64,000 bases of DNA from Okeania sp. SIO1I7 (GTDB lineage Bacteria > Cyanobacteriota > Cyanobacteriia > Cyanobacteriales > Microcoleaceae): positions 504,873 through 568,872 of the forward strand of contig JAAHGF010000004.1 of assembly GCA_010672585.1 (NCBI GenBank). Reading direction: 5' to 3'. A program made the translations under genes and the position numbers. Within the stretch, counting starts at the first letter, position 1. The number at the start of each line of letters is the position of its first letter. A model generated the notes under the pieces. The model saw only the letters and a program-made list of their open reading frames with translations, did not search any database and was not told the origin of the DNA. This document shows, piece after piece, positions 18,813-27,462 of this stretch.

Positions 18813-19025
18813 ATGGATTCTCTGAGAAAGATTGAATTAGGGGGGTTAGTTGCGCTACTAACTGCAACTTTGGGTTTAGCCGTCTATTTTGGTAAAAAGG
18901 TCATTAAAGTCGGGTTTTGCATTAGAACCACCATCATTAGTGATGAAAGAATATCGGTGCAAAAATACTTCGCCTTTTTCTATAATAGCGTCTTCACCCA
19001 CCAATATCTCAGAACCTTCTGTTAG
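18813..19025 (+). CDS. Possible small membrane protein
   Basis: It has a very good ribosome binding site (GGAGGC, 18800-18805) before ATG. The first ~29 residues (LGGLVALLTATLGLAVYFG) form a membrane helix. The rest of the 70-residue frame overlaps the opposite-strand gene at 18876-19253 and looks non-natural, so the true protein may have been truncated by a rearrangement. The function is unknown. Confidence 0.35.
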   Translation: MDSLRKIELGGLVALLTATLGLAVYFGKKVIKVGFCIRTTIISDERISVQKYFAFFYNSVFTHQYLRTFC

Positions 19026-19253
19026 GGTAACAGTGTAATTTCCATCTCCTGCTGATGTGAAGCTACCACCACCGATATAGGTGAATACTCCACCACTTCT
19101 GCTGCTACCAGAAGCAGAAAATACTTCATTACCATTAGAGTCAACAATTGTTACTGTTTGATTAGCACTTGATTGAGCAAAGGCAGCAACTGTTACTAAC
19201 TTACCACTTGGGTTAATACTGATTTTCTGCGGACCAGTGGAAGAACTAGGCAT
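18876..19253 (-). CDS. Small beta-rich hypothetical protein
   Basis: The start is ATG 19253, with GAGGTGAT just upstream (a near-perfect Shine-Dalgarno match); a GTG two codons earlier is less likely. The 125 residues are rich in Ser, Gly and Thr with alternating strands: KLVTVAAFAQSSANQTVTIV, GGVFTYIGGGSFTSAGDGNY and GEVFLHRYSFITNDGG. There is no signal peptide. The profile suggests a compact beta sandwich, as in lectins or capsid-like proteins, but I recognise no family. Its 3' end converges with and overlaps the possible small membrane ORF on the other strand. Confidence 0.6.
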   Translation of the reverse strand: MPSSSTGPQKISINPSGKLVTVAAFAQSSANQTVTIVDSNGNEVFSASGSSRSGGVFTYIGGGSFTSAGDGNYTVTLTEGSEILVGEDAIIEKGEVFLHRYSFITNDGGSNAKPDFNDLFTKIDG

Positions 19254-19488
19254 AATCACCTCATAATAATGTTTGATATTAAATTTAAGAAATTAATACC
19301 AATTTTAAAAAGGAATGCTATAAAAAGTGCCTCTCGATCAGATATGCTTAAAATAGTGGCTTTCGTTCATTAAAGAATAGTTATATCTACTATTTTTACC
19401 TTTTTTCCAAATTTTTATCCTTCTTCCTTCTTCCTTCTTCCTTCTTCCTTACCTCTACCATTTGTAACAAACACTTATCACGCTTGGT

Positions 19489-19525
19489 ATAATATGACTC
19501 TTCATTTGAGTTAAATATTTTTCTA
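19489..19525. repeat. Duplicated copy of the capA-like gene's 3' end
   Basis: These ~36 bases, ending TTAAATATTTTTCTAG, match 19769-19804 inside the following minus-strand gene with one difference. The copies flank a ~243-bp insert that contains the inverted-repeat element at 19525-19614. Confidence 0.6.
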
Positions 19526-19614
19526 GTCCAGTAGGGTGTGTTAGCGCAGCGTAACTGAGCGAAATATTTGGGGTAGGTGGTGCGTTACATTTCATTAACG
19601 CACTCTACTGGACT
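19525..19614. mobile_element. Inverted-repeat element of GTAGGGTGTGTTAG type (90 bp)
   Basis: The ends AGTCCAGTAGGGTGTGTTAG and, from the right, AGTCCAGTAGAGTGCGTTAA form a long imperfect hairpin. Sequences of this GTAGGGTGCGTTA type recur widely in cyanobacterial genomes. No protein is encoded. Confidence 0.6.
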
Positions 19615-19750
19615 TATATTAAATCCGGATAATTACTATTACTATAATCTGCGTCATTGCAACTCGAACGGAGTGGAAGGAAGTAATCTCAGGGGTGAAA
19701 TGAGATTGCTTCCTATGGTCGCAATGACGACTGTTCAACCGGATTCTATA

Positions 19751-20965
19751 TTATTTATTTAACGAATTAATATGACTATTCATTTGAGTTAAATATTTTT
19801 CTAGCAATGAATAATCTCTAGACTTAAGTAAAGAATCATTTTTAGTATTAACAACTTCCTCTAATGGTAAAATACGAAATTGTAATTTCCCATTTTTTCG
19901 ATAACGATGTACCCATGTGGGTAAAGCTTCTACACCAGAAATTTCAATAGTTTCTTCTGGAAAAGTTTTCTGAATATTAACCTGAAAAATAACTCCCAAT
20001 TTAGTATATTTTTTCGTTTGATTGGAAATAAAGTTCCCCATAGAATAAATCGCAACAGCTTGACGAGTCTCTCCATTTTCTTCAACAATTTGAAAAATTT
20101 TATAGGGTTGAACTACATGAGGATGACTACCCAAAATAATATCTGCTCCTCCATTAACCAAACTTTCCACTAATTGTTTTTGTTCAGTATTAGGTAAGCG
20201 CTGATATTCTGCACCAAAATGTAGAGAAACTGTGACAATATCTGCTCCTTTTTCTTTTGCCCTAGTAATATCTTGAATAATTTTTTGTTCATCAATTAAA
20301 TTTACCAAATAATCTTTCCCTTGAGGAATTGGGATACCATTAGTGCCATAAGTGTAAGCCAAAAAAGCCATCAAAATTTCATTTTTTTCCACTATTAAAA
20401 TTTCTTGAGATTCTGCTAAAGATGCTGCCGTACCTACTGGATAAATCTCGCGATCGCGTAAATTTTCTAGAGTTTTCAATAGACCTTTTTCTCGTCTATC
20501 TAATGAATGATTATTAGCAGTAGTTAAAATATTAAAACCTGCCCATTTAATAGCATCAGCTAATGTTGCCGGAGCATTAAATAAAGGATATCCAGTATAT
20601 CCAGATTCTGGTCCTGCTAATGTTGTTTCTAGATTACCAATTACCCAATCACCAGCAGATAAAATATCTTTTACTTCTGTGAAAAAACCTTGATAAGAAT
20701 AAGTTTTAGTTTGAGAATTATAACCAGATTTGATTTGCATACCGTGCATCATAATATCTCCAACCGCCATTAATTTTGCCTCCGTAACGTAGGGAGTTGG
20801 TTGAGGTGGTTGAGGTGATTCTACAGGTAAAGTTTCTGGTAGTTTTTCTGTTTTAGTTTCGGGGAATATATTGCAACTAGAAATAAATAGTATTCCACTT
20901 ATAAAAATCAACCTAATTAATTTTTTATGCTCAAAATTTCTGAATTTATCCATCCAAATAATCAT
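19751..20965 (-). CDS. CapA-family lipoprotein, putative metallophosphatase
   Basis: A lipoprotein signal (LIRLIFISGILFISSC, Cys ~31) and a Pro-rich linker precede a full CapA domain. It contains LMAVGDIMMHG (metal-binding Asp), WVIGNLETTLAG, NILTTANNHSLDR, VTVSLHFGAEYQ and ILGSHPHVVQPY. CapA proteins belong to the calcineurin-like phosphatases; some act in poly-gamma-glutamate synthesis, others in cell-wall or polysaccharide export. No capBC genes are adjacent, so the polymer is unknown. At 404 residues the length is normal. Its C-terminal codons lie next to a partial duplication of its own 3' end, so the last residues may differ from the ancestral ones. Confidence 0.87.
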   Translation of the reverse strand: MIIWMDKFRNFEHKKLIRLIFISGILFISSCNIFPETKTEKLPETLPVESPQPPQPTPYVTEAKLMAVGDIMMHGMQIKSGYNSQTKTYSYQGFFTEVKDILSAGDWVIGNLETTLAGPESGYTGYPLFNAPATLADAIKWAGFNILTTANNHSLDRREKGLLKTLENLRDREIYPVGTAASLAESQEILIVEKNEILMAFLAYTYGTNGIPIPQGKDYLVNLIDEQKIIQDITRAKEKGADIVTVSLHFGAEYQRLPNTEQKQLVESLVNGGADIILGSHPHVVQPYKIFQIVEENGETRQAVAIYSMGNFISNQTKKYTKLGVIFQVNIQKTFPEETIEISGVEALPTWVHRYRKNGKLQFRILPLEEVVNTKNDSLLKSRDYSLLEKYLTQMNSHINSLNK

Positions 20966-21169
20966 CTTTATTGACTCAAATTATTGAAATTGTATAGCAG
21001 GCAACAGGCAACAGGCAATAGTAGGAAAAAACATTGCCTAGTCTAAAATTCATCATTAGCATAAGTCCTAAGCAACTTATTCCTCGCTGTATTAAAAAAA
21101 TATATTATCACATATAGCATTTCTCAAGTTATAGCAAGCGTGAAAAAAGAATGCTATACTTCAACAATT

Positions 21170-21275
21170 AATAATTAATAATTACCTCTCCTTGAAAATA
21201 AGAGGATTGACTCAAAGGAAAAATTTTGCTTGTTTCCCCTTTAAAAGAGAGGCTTTAAACCTTAATTATTCGGTA
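21170..21275. repeat. MITE family G copy (~100 bp)
   Basis: It begins with AATTACCTCTCCTTG and ends with GAGAGGCTTTAAACCTTAATTATTCGG. Related copies, some with nested inserts, are near 30717, 38623, 56232, 58528 and 63470. The ends are approximate. AATTATT runs usually flank these copies. Confidence 0.5.
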
Positions 21276-21414
21276 AGTAGTACTTCAATTATTAAGTAAT
21301 TAACACCCTAAGTAAATAACTTTTTTTGATAATTATTAGCCAGTTATTGTTAATTATTCTTATTTTTACTACTCCCCCACTCCCCCACTCCCCTACTTCC
21401 CTACTTCCCCACTC

Positions 21415-21626
21415 CTTTCCGTATCTGTGTATCCGTGCCATAATCCGTGTGAGCCACTCCCCCACTCCTTTCCGTATCTGTGTATCCGTGCCATAATCCG
21501 TGTGAGCCACTCCCCCACTCCTTTCCGTATCTGTGTATCCGTGCCATAATCCGTGTGAGCCACTCCCCCACTCCTTTCCGTATCTGTGTATCCGTGCCAT
21601 AATCCGTGTGAGCCACTCCCCCACTC
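21415..21626. repeat. Four tandem copies of a 53-bp repeat
   Basis: The unit starts CTTTCCGTATCTGTGTATCC and ends in AGCCACTCCCCCACTC. Copies start at 21415, 21468, 21521 and 21574 and look identical. The array ends two bases before the stop of the glycosyltransferase gene. 53 is not a multiple of three, so open frames across the array are accidental. There are no variable spacers, so it is not a CRISPR. Confidence 0.9.
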
Positions 21627-21627
21627 C

Positions 21628-22818
21628 CTACAGCAAGAAACCCATCGATTCTAACCCTTGCCTAATTCGCTTTGCCTCCAGAGGATTATATTTTTCATGT
21701 AAACTAATAGCCTTCCTAAACGCCTCTAAACTTTCTGGAACTTGACCAACTTTCAATAATACAACTCCCAAATTTTGATAAGCTTCTGCATAATTACTAT
21801 CAAGCTGAATTGCCTTTTGATAAGAAGCGATCGCTTCGGTAAACCAACCAATTTCTTTTAATACCATTCCTCGGTTATAGTGAGCAACTGCAAAATTAGG
21901 GTCTATCTGTAAAGCAATTTCATAGTTAATTTTTGCATCCTGTAAACTTCCTTCTTCCTTCAACAAACTACCCAAATTATTGTATGCTCCCAACTTTAAT
22001 TTAGGCATAACATTTAATTCTATTGCTATTTTATAATGACTTTTTGCCATTTCTCTATCTTGTTCTTGTCGATAGGCAATAGCTAAGTGATAATGCAGTT
22101 CATACAAAATTGTTTTATCTACCTCGGGGTCTTGTAAACCTCGAAATAACAATTCCATTCCTTTCTGTTTTTCCCCAATTTCTATATACAAAGCACCTAA
22201 CTTACTACAAACATAAACATCATTAGGATGATTATTAAAATAACTTTCCATAGCTGCTTTTGCTCTTTGCAGTTTATTTTTAGAAGTAATTTCTCCCTTT
22301 TGATAACCCTCATGTAAAACCGCTATTTCTGGCAACGAAGCTATTTCCCAGTGAGATTCCTTCGCCAAAATCTCAGTAATACTATCATCAACTATGGCAT
22401 GATAAGGTCGAGAAAATTTTATTTCAGGATGATTTCTAAACAGACGAGAAACCAAAGAATATGGAGACTGTTGTGCCCCTATTTCCTCTCTAATTAAATT
22501 AATTAAAATGTAGCGATCGCTCTTAATAGCTTCCTGAATATGTGGAGCTATTTTTGGTGAAAGATATTCATCAGCATCTAATACTAAAACCCAGTCACCC
22601 GTAACATATTTCAAAGATTCATTTCTTGCTGCTGCAAAATCATTACACCATTCAAAATAATGTACTTTAGCACCAAACTCTTGAGCTATTTCTGGCGTTC
22701 GGTCAGTTGAACCCGTATCTAACACCACCATTTCATCAACCACATCTTTTACACTTGCCAAACATCGAGGCAAGTTTTTTTCCTCATTTTTAACAATAAT
22801 ACAGAAACTCAAATTCAT
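21628..22818 (-). CDS. Family 2 glycosyltransferase with C-terminal TPR repeats
   Basis: Residues 1-~220 form a GT-A fold: SFCIIVKNEEKNLPRCLASV, VVLDTGSTDRT and the metal-binding DADEY (~80-84). The rest is a tetratricopeptide array, for example AYNNLGSLLKEEGSLQDAKI, HYNRGMVLKEIGWFTEAIA and AYQNLGVVLLKVGQVPESLE. Such proteins transfer a sugar from a nucleotide sugar to a glycan or protein in the cytoplasm, with TPRs recruiting the acceptor. The ATG at 22818 starts exactly at the GT2 fold. No other glycan genes are adjacent. The 3' end abuts a 53-bp tandem array. Confidence 0.9.
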   Translation of the reverse strand: MNLSFCIIVKNEEKNLPRCLASVKDVVDEMVVLDTGSTDRTPEIAQEFGAKVHYFEWCNDFAAARNESLKYVTGDWVLVLDADEYLSPKIAPHIQEAIKSDRYILINLIREEIGAQQSPYSLVSRLFRNHPEIKFSRPYHAIVDDSITEILAKESHWEIASLPEIAVLHEGYQKGEITSKNKLQRAKAAMESYFNNHPNDVYVCSKLGALYIEIGEKQKGMELLFRGLQDPEVDKTILYELHYHLAIAYRQEQDREMAKSHYKIAIELNVMPKLKLGAYNNLGSLLKEEGSLQDAKINYEIALQIDPNFAVAHYNRGMVLKEIGWFTEAIASYQKAIQLDSNYAEAYQNLGVVLLKVGQVPESLEAFRKAISLHEKYNPLEAKRIRQGLESMGFLL

Positions 22819-23586
22819 ATTCTAGCAATTAGCATTCAGCTATCAGCGATTAGCATTAAAATTATATCATTTTCGTTGGTATAAGTAATGAATAAGGAAA
22901 AACACAAAAATCAGAAATAGAAGAAAACCAAGGTTTTTTAGTTTACTGAGATAAAACGGAAATTCTGTGCAACCAACGGAAATAATTCAAATAATCAGGG
23001 TAATTAAAATAATTTAACCAAATTTCCCTTTGATTATAAAAGGATATTCAAGCCAATAAATGATATTTAAACTAAAGATTTATTACTCCTGTCTTCCCCT
23101 CCCCTCCAAGGAGGGGTTAGGGGTGGGTAGACTCCTAAGCGATAACCTAAATAGCAAAAATTTATCAAACTGGTATAGCTTCTTTCTTTAATTTATAAAA
23201 CTTACTAAAAAACCCATTCTTAATTAACTTCTGAATGAGGTATATTCAAATTTCTATCTTTTGATAGCGATCGCTAATAATAGAATGTAATACTAATTAT
23301 CTGGATGTTATAATCACACCTTCTCAAAATCTAGACAATCCTAGACACGCTCTTCATCGGTGAGGTTAAGCGATTTTCCAACTCACCCGTCCATAAGTCT
23401 ACTGGCAAAGAAGGCTGATGTTCCGCTCAAACACATTGAGTTTAGGATTCCCTCTGGGGTTTTCATACTTATGAAAAGTCGAGTGCAAAACACTCCATAA
23501 TCGTTGCTAAAATCCTCTGGTCTTAGCAGACAGACGTAATAATAACATAGATTAATGGCGTAAAAACATAAACATTTTGTAGATAT
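22819..23586. repeat. Gene-free stretch with repeat pieces
   Basis: AGCATTCAGCTATCAGC repeats lie near 22830, a GAGGGGTTAGGGGTGGG piece near 23110, and a MITE family F end at about 23135-23180. An open frame at 23383-23613 on the minus strand has no recognisable protein features and I do not call it. Confidence 0.4.
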
Positions 23587-23689
23587 ACAGCGGTTTTCAT
23601 TTGGGTAGACCACAGTAGGGACGTTCCATGGAACGTCCCTACAAGGTTTTGTTTGTGAAGATGTGGTTCATCGACTTGAAAAGCGCTGT
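23587..23689 (+). mobile_element. MITE family E, copy 1 (103 bp) with a 28-bp perfect palindrome
   Basis: The ends ACAGCGGTTTTCA and GAAAAGCGCTGT are near-inverted repeats. Inside, 23615-23642 is a perfect palindrome around CCATGG (GTAGGGACGTTC and its complement). A reverse-orientation copy at 36850-36951 keeps the arms but centres on GCATGC. Confidence 0.75.
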
Positions 23690-23742
23690 AAGTCTTGGAT
23701 AGTCAATGTTTTTCAGCTTTAGCAAACAACAGTCCTATTCAT

Positions 23743-23780
23743 AAAAAAACCCATTCATAAACATAGTTAAGAATGGGGTT
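23743..23780 (-). terminator. Rho-independent terminator of fasciclin gene 1
   Basis: On the minus strand AACCCCATTC pairs with GAATGGGTT across a 14-nt loop, followed by a T run. It lies ~40 bp past the stop codon. A near copy serves the paralogue. Confidence 0.8.
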
Positions 23781-23819
23781 AATCCACATATTTTAAATAA
23801 ATGGTATAACGCTAATTAA

Positions 23820-24389
23820 TTAGTAGGGAAGAATTACAGAATCAATAACATGAATCACACCATTACTTGCAGGTACATCTGGAATAATTACATTAGCGTC
23901 ATCCACCTTTACATCTAAATTGGAAACTTCAACGTAGATATCATCACCTTCAAGAGTTCTTAACTCTCCAGATTCTAACTCCCAAGACATTACCTTACCG
24001 AAAACTACATGATAAGTGAGAATATCAATTAGTTTATCTTTGTTTTCTGGCCGTAATAAATCTTCTACTTCTCCTGGTGGTAAAGCTGCAAATGCTTCAT
24101 CAGTAGGTGCAAATACAGTAAATGGACCACTTGATTGTAGCACTTCTACTAAATCAGCAACTTCTAGTGCCGCAGCTAAAGTATTGAATTTACCAGCTTT
24201 TACTGCAATTGATACAATATCTGAACCATAACTATCAGCAATTAGTATAGGTTGATTAACTACTTGCTGATTAGCTACTGCGGGTAGACTACAAAAAGCG
24301 CTAGCAAAGATTAGCGCTAAAGTAGTACAGATTAATCCTAAGATATTGATGGACTTTTTGAAGAGAGTCAGAATATTTTGGGTATTCAT
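23820..24389 (-). CDS. Fasciclin (FAS1) domain exported protein 1
   Basis: An N-terminal signal (INILGLICTTLALIFASAF, cleavage near VANQ) precedes one FAS1 domain, typical for short bacterial fasciclin proteins of ~190 residues. FAS1 motifs are [35 protein letters not shown] (H1), LIDILTYHVVFGKVM and [15 protein letters not shown] (H2). FAS1 domains mediate adhesion or polysaccharide binding outside the cell. It is a tandem paralogue of the gene at 24989-25558. The two share the terminator, but this copy is more acidic and diverged in the middle (DDIYVEVSNLDVKVDD). Confidence 0.93.
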   Translation of the reverse strand: MNTQNILTLFKKSINILGLICTTLALIFASAFCSLPAVANQQVVNQPILIADSYGSDIVSIAVKAGKFNTLAAALEVADLVEVLQSSGPFTVFAPTDEAFAALPPGEVEDLLRPENKDKLIDILTYHVVFGKVMSWELESGELRTLEGDDIYVEVSNLDVKVDDANVIIPDVPASNGVIHVIDSVILPY

Positions 24390-24442
24390 ATTTTCCCAAT
24401 TTCATTAACTACGTTATTAAAAATAGTACAAAAACAGGAACT

Positions 24443-24640
24443 TATATCATGTCCGGTTGAACAGTTATAAAATAAATAACGACGGAGTCCTCAGGAGTCA
24501 ACCAACCCGCGGGCACCTTCCCAGGAGGAGAACTCAGGAGGGAAAAAAGAAGAAGGAAGAGGAAGAACAGGAGAAGAAAGTTTTTTTGGTCGCGTAAGCG
24601 GAACGGAGTTCTATCGCGCTATTATCCGGACATAATATTA
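24443..24640. mobile_element. MITE family I (~198 bp, TCATGTCCGG ends)
   Basis: The ends are TATATCATGTCCGGTTGAA and, from the right, TAATATTATGTCCGGATAAT. It lies between the two fasciclin genes. Related ends lie near 1650, 6570, 32763, 38868, 42425 and 56120. The interior includes TTTTTTTGGTCGCGTAAGCG. Confidence 0.6.
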
Positions 24641-24913
24641 TCTGAAAAATATTTGAAGCATAGCACTACGCAAATAGGCTACAACATTTATAAATGCTCA
24701 AGCTAATTCATATCAAATCCGTTTAATTGAGCATAAAAAAATTCTCCAATCGTCATAACTACGCTCATCTTTGTAATTCTTTCTCCTCCTGACTCGGTCC
24801 TTCCCCTCCTGGGAGGGGGAGGGGTTAGGGGTGGGTTGACTCCTCCTAACTTAACCATTCTATGGCTGTTTAACCGGATTTGATATCAAAGATTACTTCT
24901 AAGTTCTCAGTTC

Positions 24914-24953
24914 AAAAAAAAACCCATTCATAAGCATAGTTAAGAATGGGGTT
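24914..24953 (-). terminator. Rho-independent terminator of fasciclin gene 2
   Basis: The stem is AACCCCATTC / GAATGGGTT with a long T run on the minus strand. It is almost identical to the terminator at 23743-23780, including the loop, which supports a tandem gene duplication that carried its 3' region. Confidence 0.85.
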
Positions 24954-24988
24954 AATCCATATATTTTTGATAAACGGTATAGCGTTAA

Positions 24989-25558
24989 TTACTCAGGAAT
25001 AATTACTGTGTCAATTACATGAATTACACCATTACTCGCAGGTACATCTGCCTTAACTACATTAGCTTTTCCAACTTTAACACCTGCATCAGAAACTTTA
25101 ACGCTTACTTTACTACCTTCGACAGTCTTTACCATTCCAGATTCTAGGTCGCCAGACATTACCTTGCCAGGAACTACATGATAAGTCAGAACTTTTACCA
25201 GTTTATCCTTGTTTTCTGGTAACAATAACTTGTCTACTTTTCCTTCTGGTAAAGCTGCAAATGCTTTGTCAGTAGGAGCAAATACTGTAAAAGGACCTTC
25301 TCCTTGAAGCACTTCTACTAAACCAGCAGCTTTTAGTGCCGCAGCTAAAGTATTGAATTGACCTGCTTCTGCTGCAGTTGCCACAATATCCTTAGAGTTA
25401 GAATCAGCAATTTGTAGAGGTTGGTTAACTACTAGCTGAGTTGAGGATTTTTGAGAGAAGTTAGCTACTGCGGGTAGACCGAAGAATGCACCAGCACCAA
25501 CTAATCCTAAAATAGCGATCGCTTTTTTCACCATATTTAAACTATTTTGATTATTCAT
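24989..25558 (-). CDS. Fasciclin (FAS1) domain exported protein 2
   Basis: The signal peptide ([19 protein letters not shown], cleavage near VANFS) is followed by a single FAS1 domain: [51 protein letters not shown] and [15 protein letters not shown]. It is closer to the FAS1 consensus than its neighbour and is probably the parent copy. The likely location is the cell surface or periplasm, with an adhesion or matrix-binding role inferred only from the family. The sequence between the paralogues is filled by a MITE and low-complexity sequence, so they are probably separate transcripts, each with its own terminator. Confidence 0.94.
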   Translation of the reverse strand: MNNQNSLNMVKKAIAILGLVGAGAFFGLPAVANFSQKSSTQLVVNQPLQIADSNSKDIVATAAEAGQFNTLAAALKAAGLVEVLQGEGPFTVFAPTDKAFAALPEGKVDKLLLPENKDKLVKVLTYHVVPGKVMSGDLESGMVKTVEGSKVSVKVSDAGVKVGKANVVKADVPASNGVIHVIDTVIIPE

Positions 25559-25676
25559 ACCGATCTAGTTTTCCTGTTTGTTAAAAACTTTAAACTTCAT
25601 TATATTTATCTTAACAAAATTTTAATAAGTGTCAAGATAATTTACATAATTGTACTTAACTTTTACTTTTCAGTTT

Positions 25677-26492
25677 TTAATTACTTCCGAGAGAATCCGG
25701 AGATACCTGATCGAATCCATAGCTCAAAACTTCTATTATTGAGCCTTCTTGAGGAACATCAGCTCTAGTAATAGAAATTGTATCCTGATTGACAACTCTT
25801 ACTGGAGTTCCTTCCATCACACCGAGAAATTCTTCGATAGGAGCAATATCACAAGTAGCTTCATCAGCAGCTTCAGTTTTGTAATGAGTGGGAATCACAA
25901 TTCTGGGTTTTAGCACTTCCAATGTCTGTTTTGCCTCCAAAGGAGTATATGCTTTTGGCCCTCCACCTACAGGAATCAGTAGTAAATCTGGACGACCAAT
26001 TAAAATACGTTCTTCTATTCCAATGGGACTTGCTAGTCCTCCTAAATGTAAAATTTTGATTCCTGCTTGCTGCCATAACCAAGCCACATTAGTCCCGAAT
26101 CTACGTCCACCTTCTCTATCTTTAGTAGTGCGAATTCCTTGAATTTGTCTATTATCAACCTGATAAACCCCTGGTTCATATAACAACATTGGTGGAGGAT
26201 TACTTGTAAAACCTTCTACTACTCCCTCATCTAATAATCTACTACTAATTAAAATTAAATCTGTATCTACTATAGGGTTGCGATACCCTGCGGTACAACC
26301 TATTGGACGAAAAGGATTTACTAATACTTTAGTAGCTGCATCTTCAAATAAAAAGCAAGTATGTCCTAACCATTTAATTGTTAAAGATTCTCCTATTTGT
26401 GCCTGAGAATGATTAAATTTAGATGTTAAACCAGTTCCCATTAAGGCTAATAAACTTGCTTGTGTATAACGTATAAATTTTCGTCTTTTCAT
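25677..26492 (-). CDS. MBL-fold metallohydrolase-like protein with a Tat-type signal, metal ligands missing
   Basis: The N-terminus MKRRKFIRYTQASLLALMG resembles a Tat signal. A UlaG/YcbL-like metallo-beta-lactamase fold follows: LTIKWLGHTCFLFE, DLILISSRLLDEG, GRRFGTNVAWLWQQAG, KILHLGG, LLLIPVGGGPKAYT and IVIPTHYKTEAADEATCD. At the position where active members carry HxHxDH, this protein reads SSRLLDEG, so the main zinc site is absent. I recall similar cyanobacterial proteins with this altered motif, so it may be conserved divergence rather than decay. It is likely a non-hydrolytic or differently metallated periplasmic protein. The gene is complete (271 residues). Confidence 0.82.
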   Translation of the reverse strand: MKRRKFIRYTQASLLALMGTGLTSKFNHSQAQIGESLTIKWLGHTCFLFEDAATKVLVNPFRPIGCTAGYRNPIVDTDLILISSRLLDEGVVEGFTSNPPPMLLYEPGVYQVDNRQIQGIRTTKDREGGRRFGTNVAWLWQQAGIKILHLGGLASPIGIEERILIGRPDLLLIPVGGGPKAYTPLEAKQTLEVLKPRIVIPTHYKTEAADEATCDIAPIEEFLGVMEGTPVRVVNQDTISITRADVPQEGSIIEVLSYGFDQVSPDSLGSN

Positions 26493-27061
26493 CTTTTATT
26501 TGTTTGACTATAAGTTTGACGCTATAACAATATGAAATAATTTGTAAAAAAAAATTGTAGGAGTTTGGTTTCCAAATCCCATCCTTAGTTTTGGTTTGGT
26601 TTCCAAATCCCCTACGATAAGATATTACAACATAAGCGCGGGTTGCTATATTTTCTCTTTCTAATGCTATAGAACCCTTATGGTATCTATAACTTTGTTA
26701 CTTTTAGGGTCTAGTTACCGACTTATTCGCCGACGATTTTTTAGCCCTTCTACTTTAGATAATCGAGCTTTCCAAAACTGTTAGTCCAAATAACTGAATA
26801 CCCAAATAAAAATAAAATATTAATTTGGAGGAATAGTTTTTCGAGCCTCTTTTATTTCAAAACAAAAAATTGCCGAGGTAAACTATCTCAGCATTTATCT
26901 TTACGGTTCTTGTTCGTTAATGTACGGTTTTTTCTACCAGCCTGAGAAGAGTTACTGTGATAAAAAGCTAAACTAATAGTGAAGATAAATAGAATGCCTA
27001 TTAACTAAAAAACTTGAGTATATCAATTCTATACTCATAAAAACTTATTCTTGCAAAATAC
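26493..27061. other. Gene-free stretch with a TTTGGTTTCCAAA inverted repeat
   Basis: At 26563-26617, GTAGGAGTTTGGTTTCCAAA is followed by a second GGTTTGGTTTCCAAATCCCC and CTACG, an inverted arrangement of nested palindromes. The remaining AT-rich sequence shows no gene. Confidence 0.4.
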
Positions 27062-27090
27062 TTGACTTTTTTTTCTAAATTAGCTATGTT
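27062..27090 (+). promoter_or_regulatory. Likely housekeeping-sigma promoter
   Basis: TTGACT (27062-27067), a 17-bp spacer and TATGTT (27085-27090). It fits transcription starting near 27097, just before three consecutive hairpins. Confidence 0.45.
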
Positions 27091-27096
27091 ATACAC

Positions 27097-27214
27097 TAGT
27101 GCTATTTTTGTCTTTTAATAGCACATAAATCCTGGCACTCTAAAAAGTTTAGCGACTGAGCGAGTGCCTGGGTACTTATATATGAGAGCTTTAAAAGCTC
27201 CTGTTTTTTCTCTG
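27097..27214 (+). ncRNA. Candidate structured RNA or leader of three hairpins
   Basis: Behind the promoter come hairpin 1 (GTGCTATT pairing with AATAGCAC, ~27099-27124), hairpin 2 (CCTGGCACTC pairing with GAGTGCCTGG, 27131-27171, 21-nt loop) and hairpin 3 (GAGCT...AGCTC followed by CTGTTTTTT, ~27186-27209). Hairpin 3 could be a terminator or attenuator. Two small ORFs follow. I do not recognise a known RNA family. Confidence 0.35.
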
Positions 27215-27226
27215 AATACAGCATTT

Positions 27227-27319
27227 ATGGCAAATACTGTGAGAGATATTTTAGGAAATTTGCCTAACTCTGACATAGTAAGTATAAGCAATTATGGTCT
27301 TAGTAGGAAGACTAGCTAA
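27227..27319 (+). CDS. Possible 30-residue peptide
   Basis: ATG to TAA encodes MANTVRDILGNLPNSDIVSI plus ten more residues ending in SRKTS. It begins 13 bp after the T run of the hairpin region and has no good ribosome binding site. There is no membrane segment and the family is not recognised. It could be a leader peptide, or chance. Confidence 0.25.
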   Translation: MANTVRDILGNLPNSDIVSISNYGLSRKTS

Positions 27320-27462
27320 TACATATATCAGATATACATAAGTTTAGGTTGGATATCAACCTCACTCAATACTACTTTATCTACTTTTCTAGTATTTGTC
27401 AAGCTCTTCAGGAAAAAAAGAAACTGCAACAAAAGTTAACACTTATGAGAGAGGTAGACAAA

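Noticed and set aside
21292-21624. Open frames across the 53-bp array, encoding repeated peptide units
   Set aside because: The unit length is not a multiple of three and several frames are open at once; they are products of the repeat, not genes.
21415-21626. Possible CRISPR array
   Set aside because: The copies abut as identical 53-bp units with no variable spacers and no cas genes nearby.
23383-23613. Minus-strand open frame of 76 codons
   Set aside because: No ribosome binding site or domain; part overlaps MITE family E. A decayed gene cannot be excluded.
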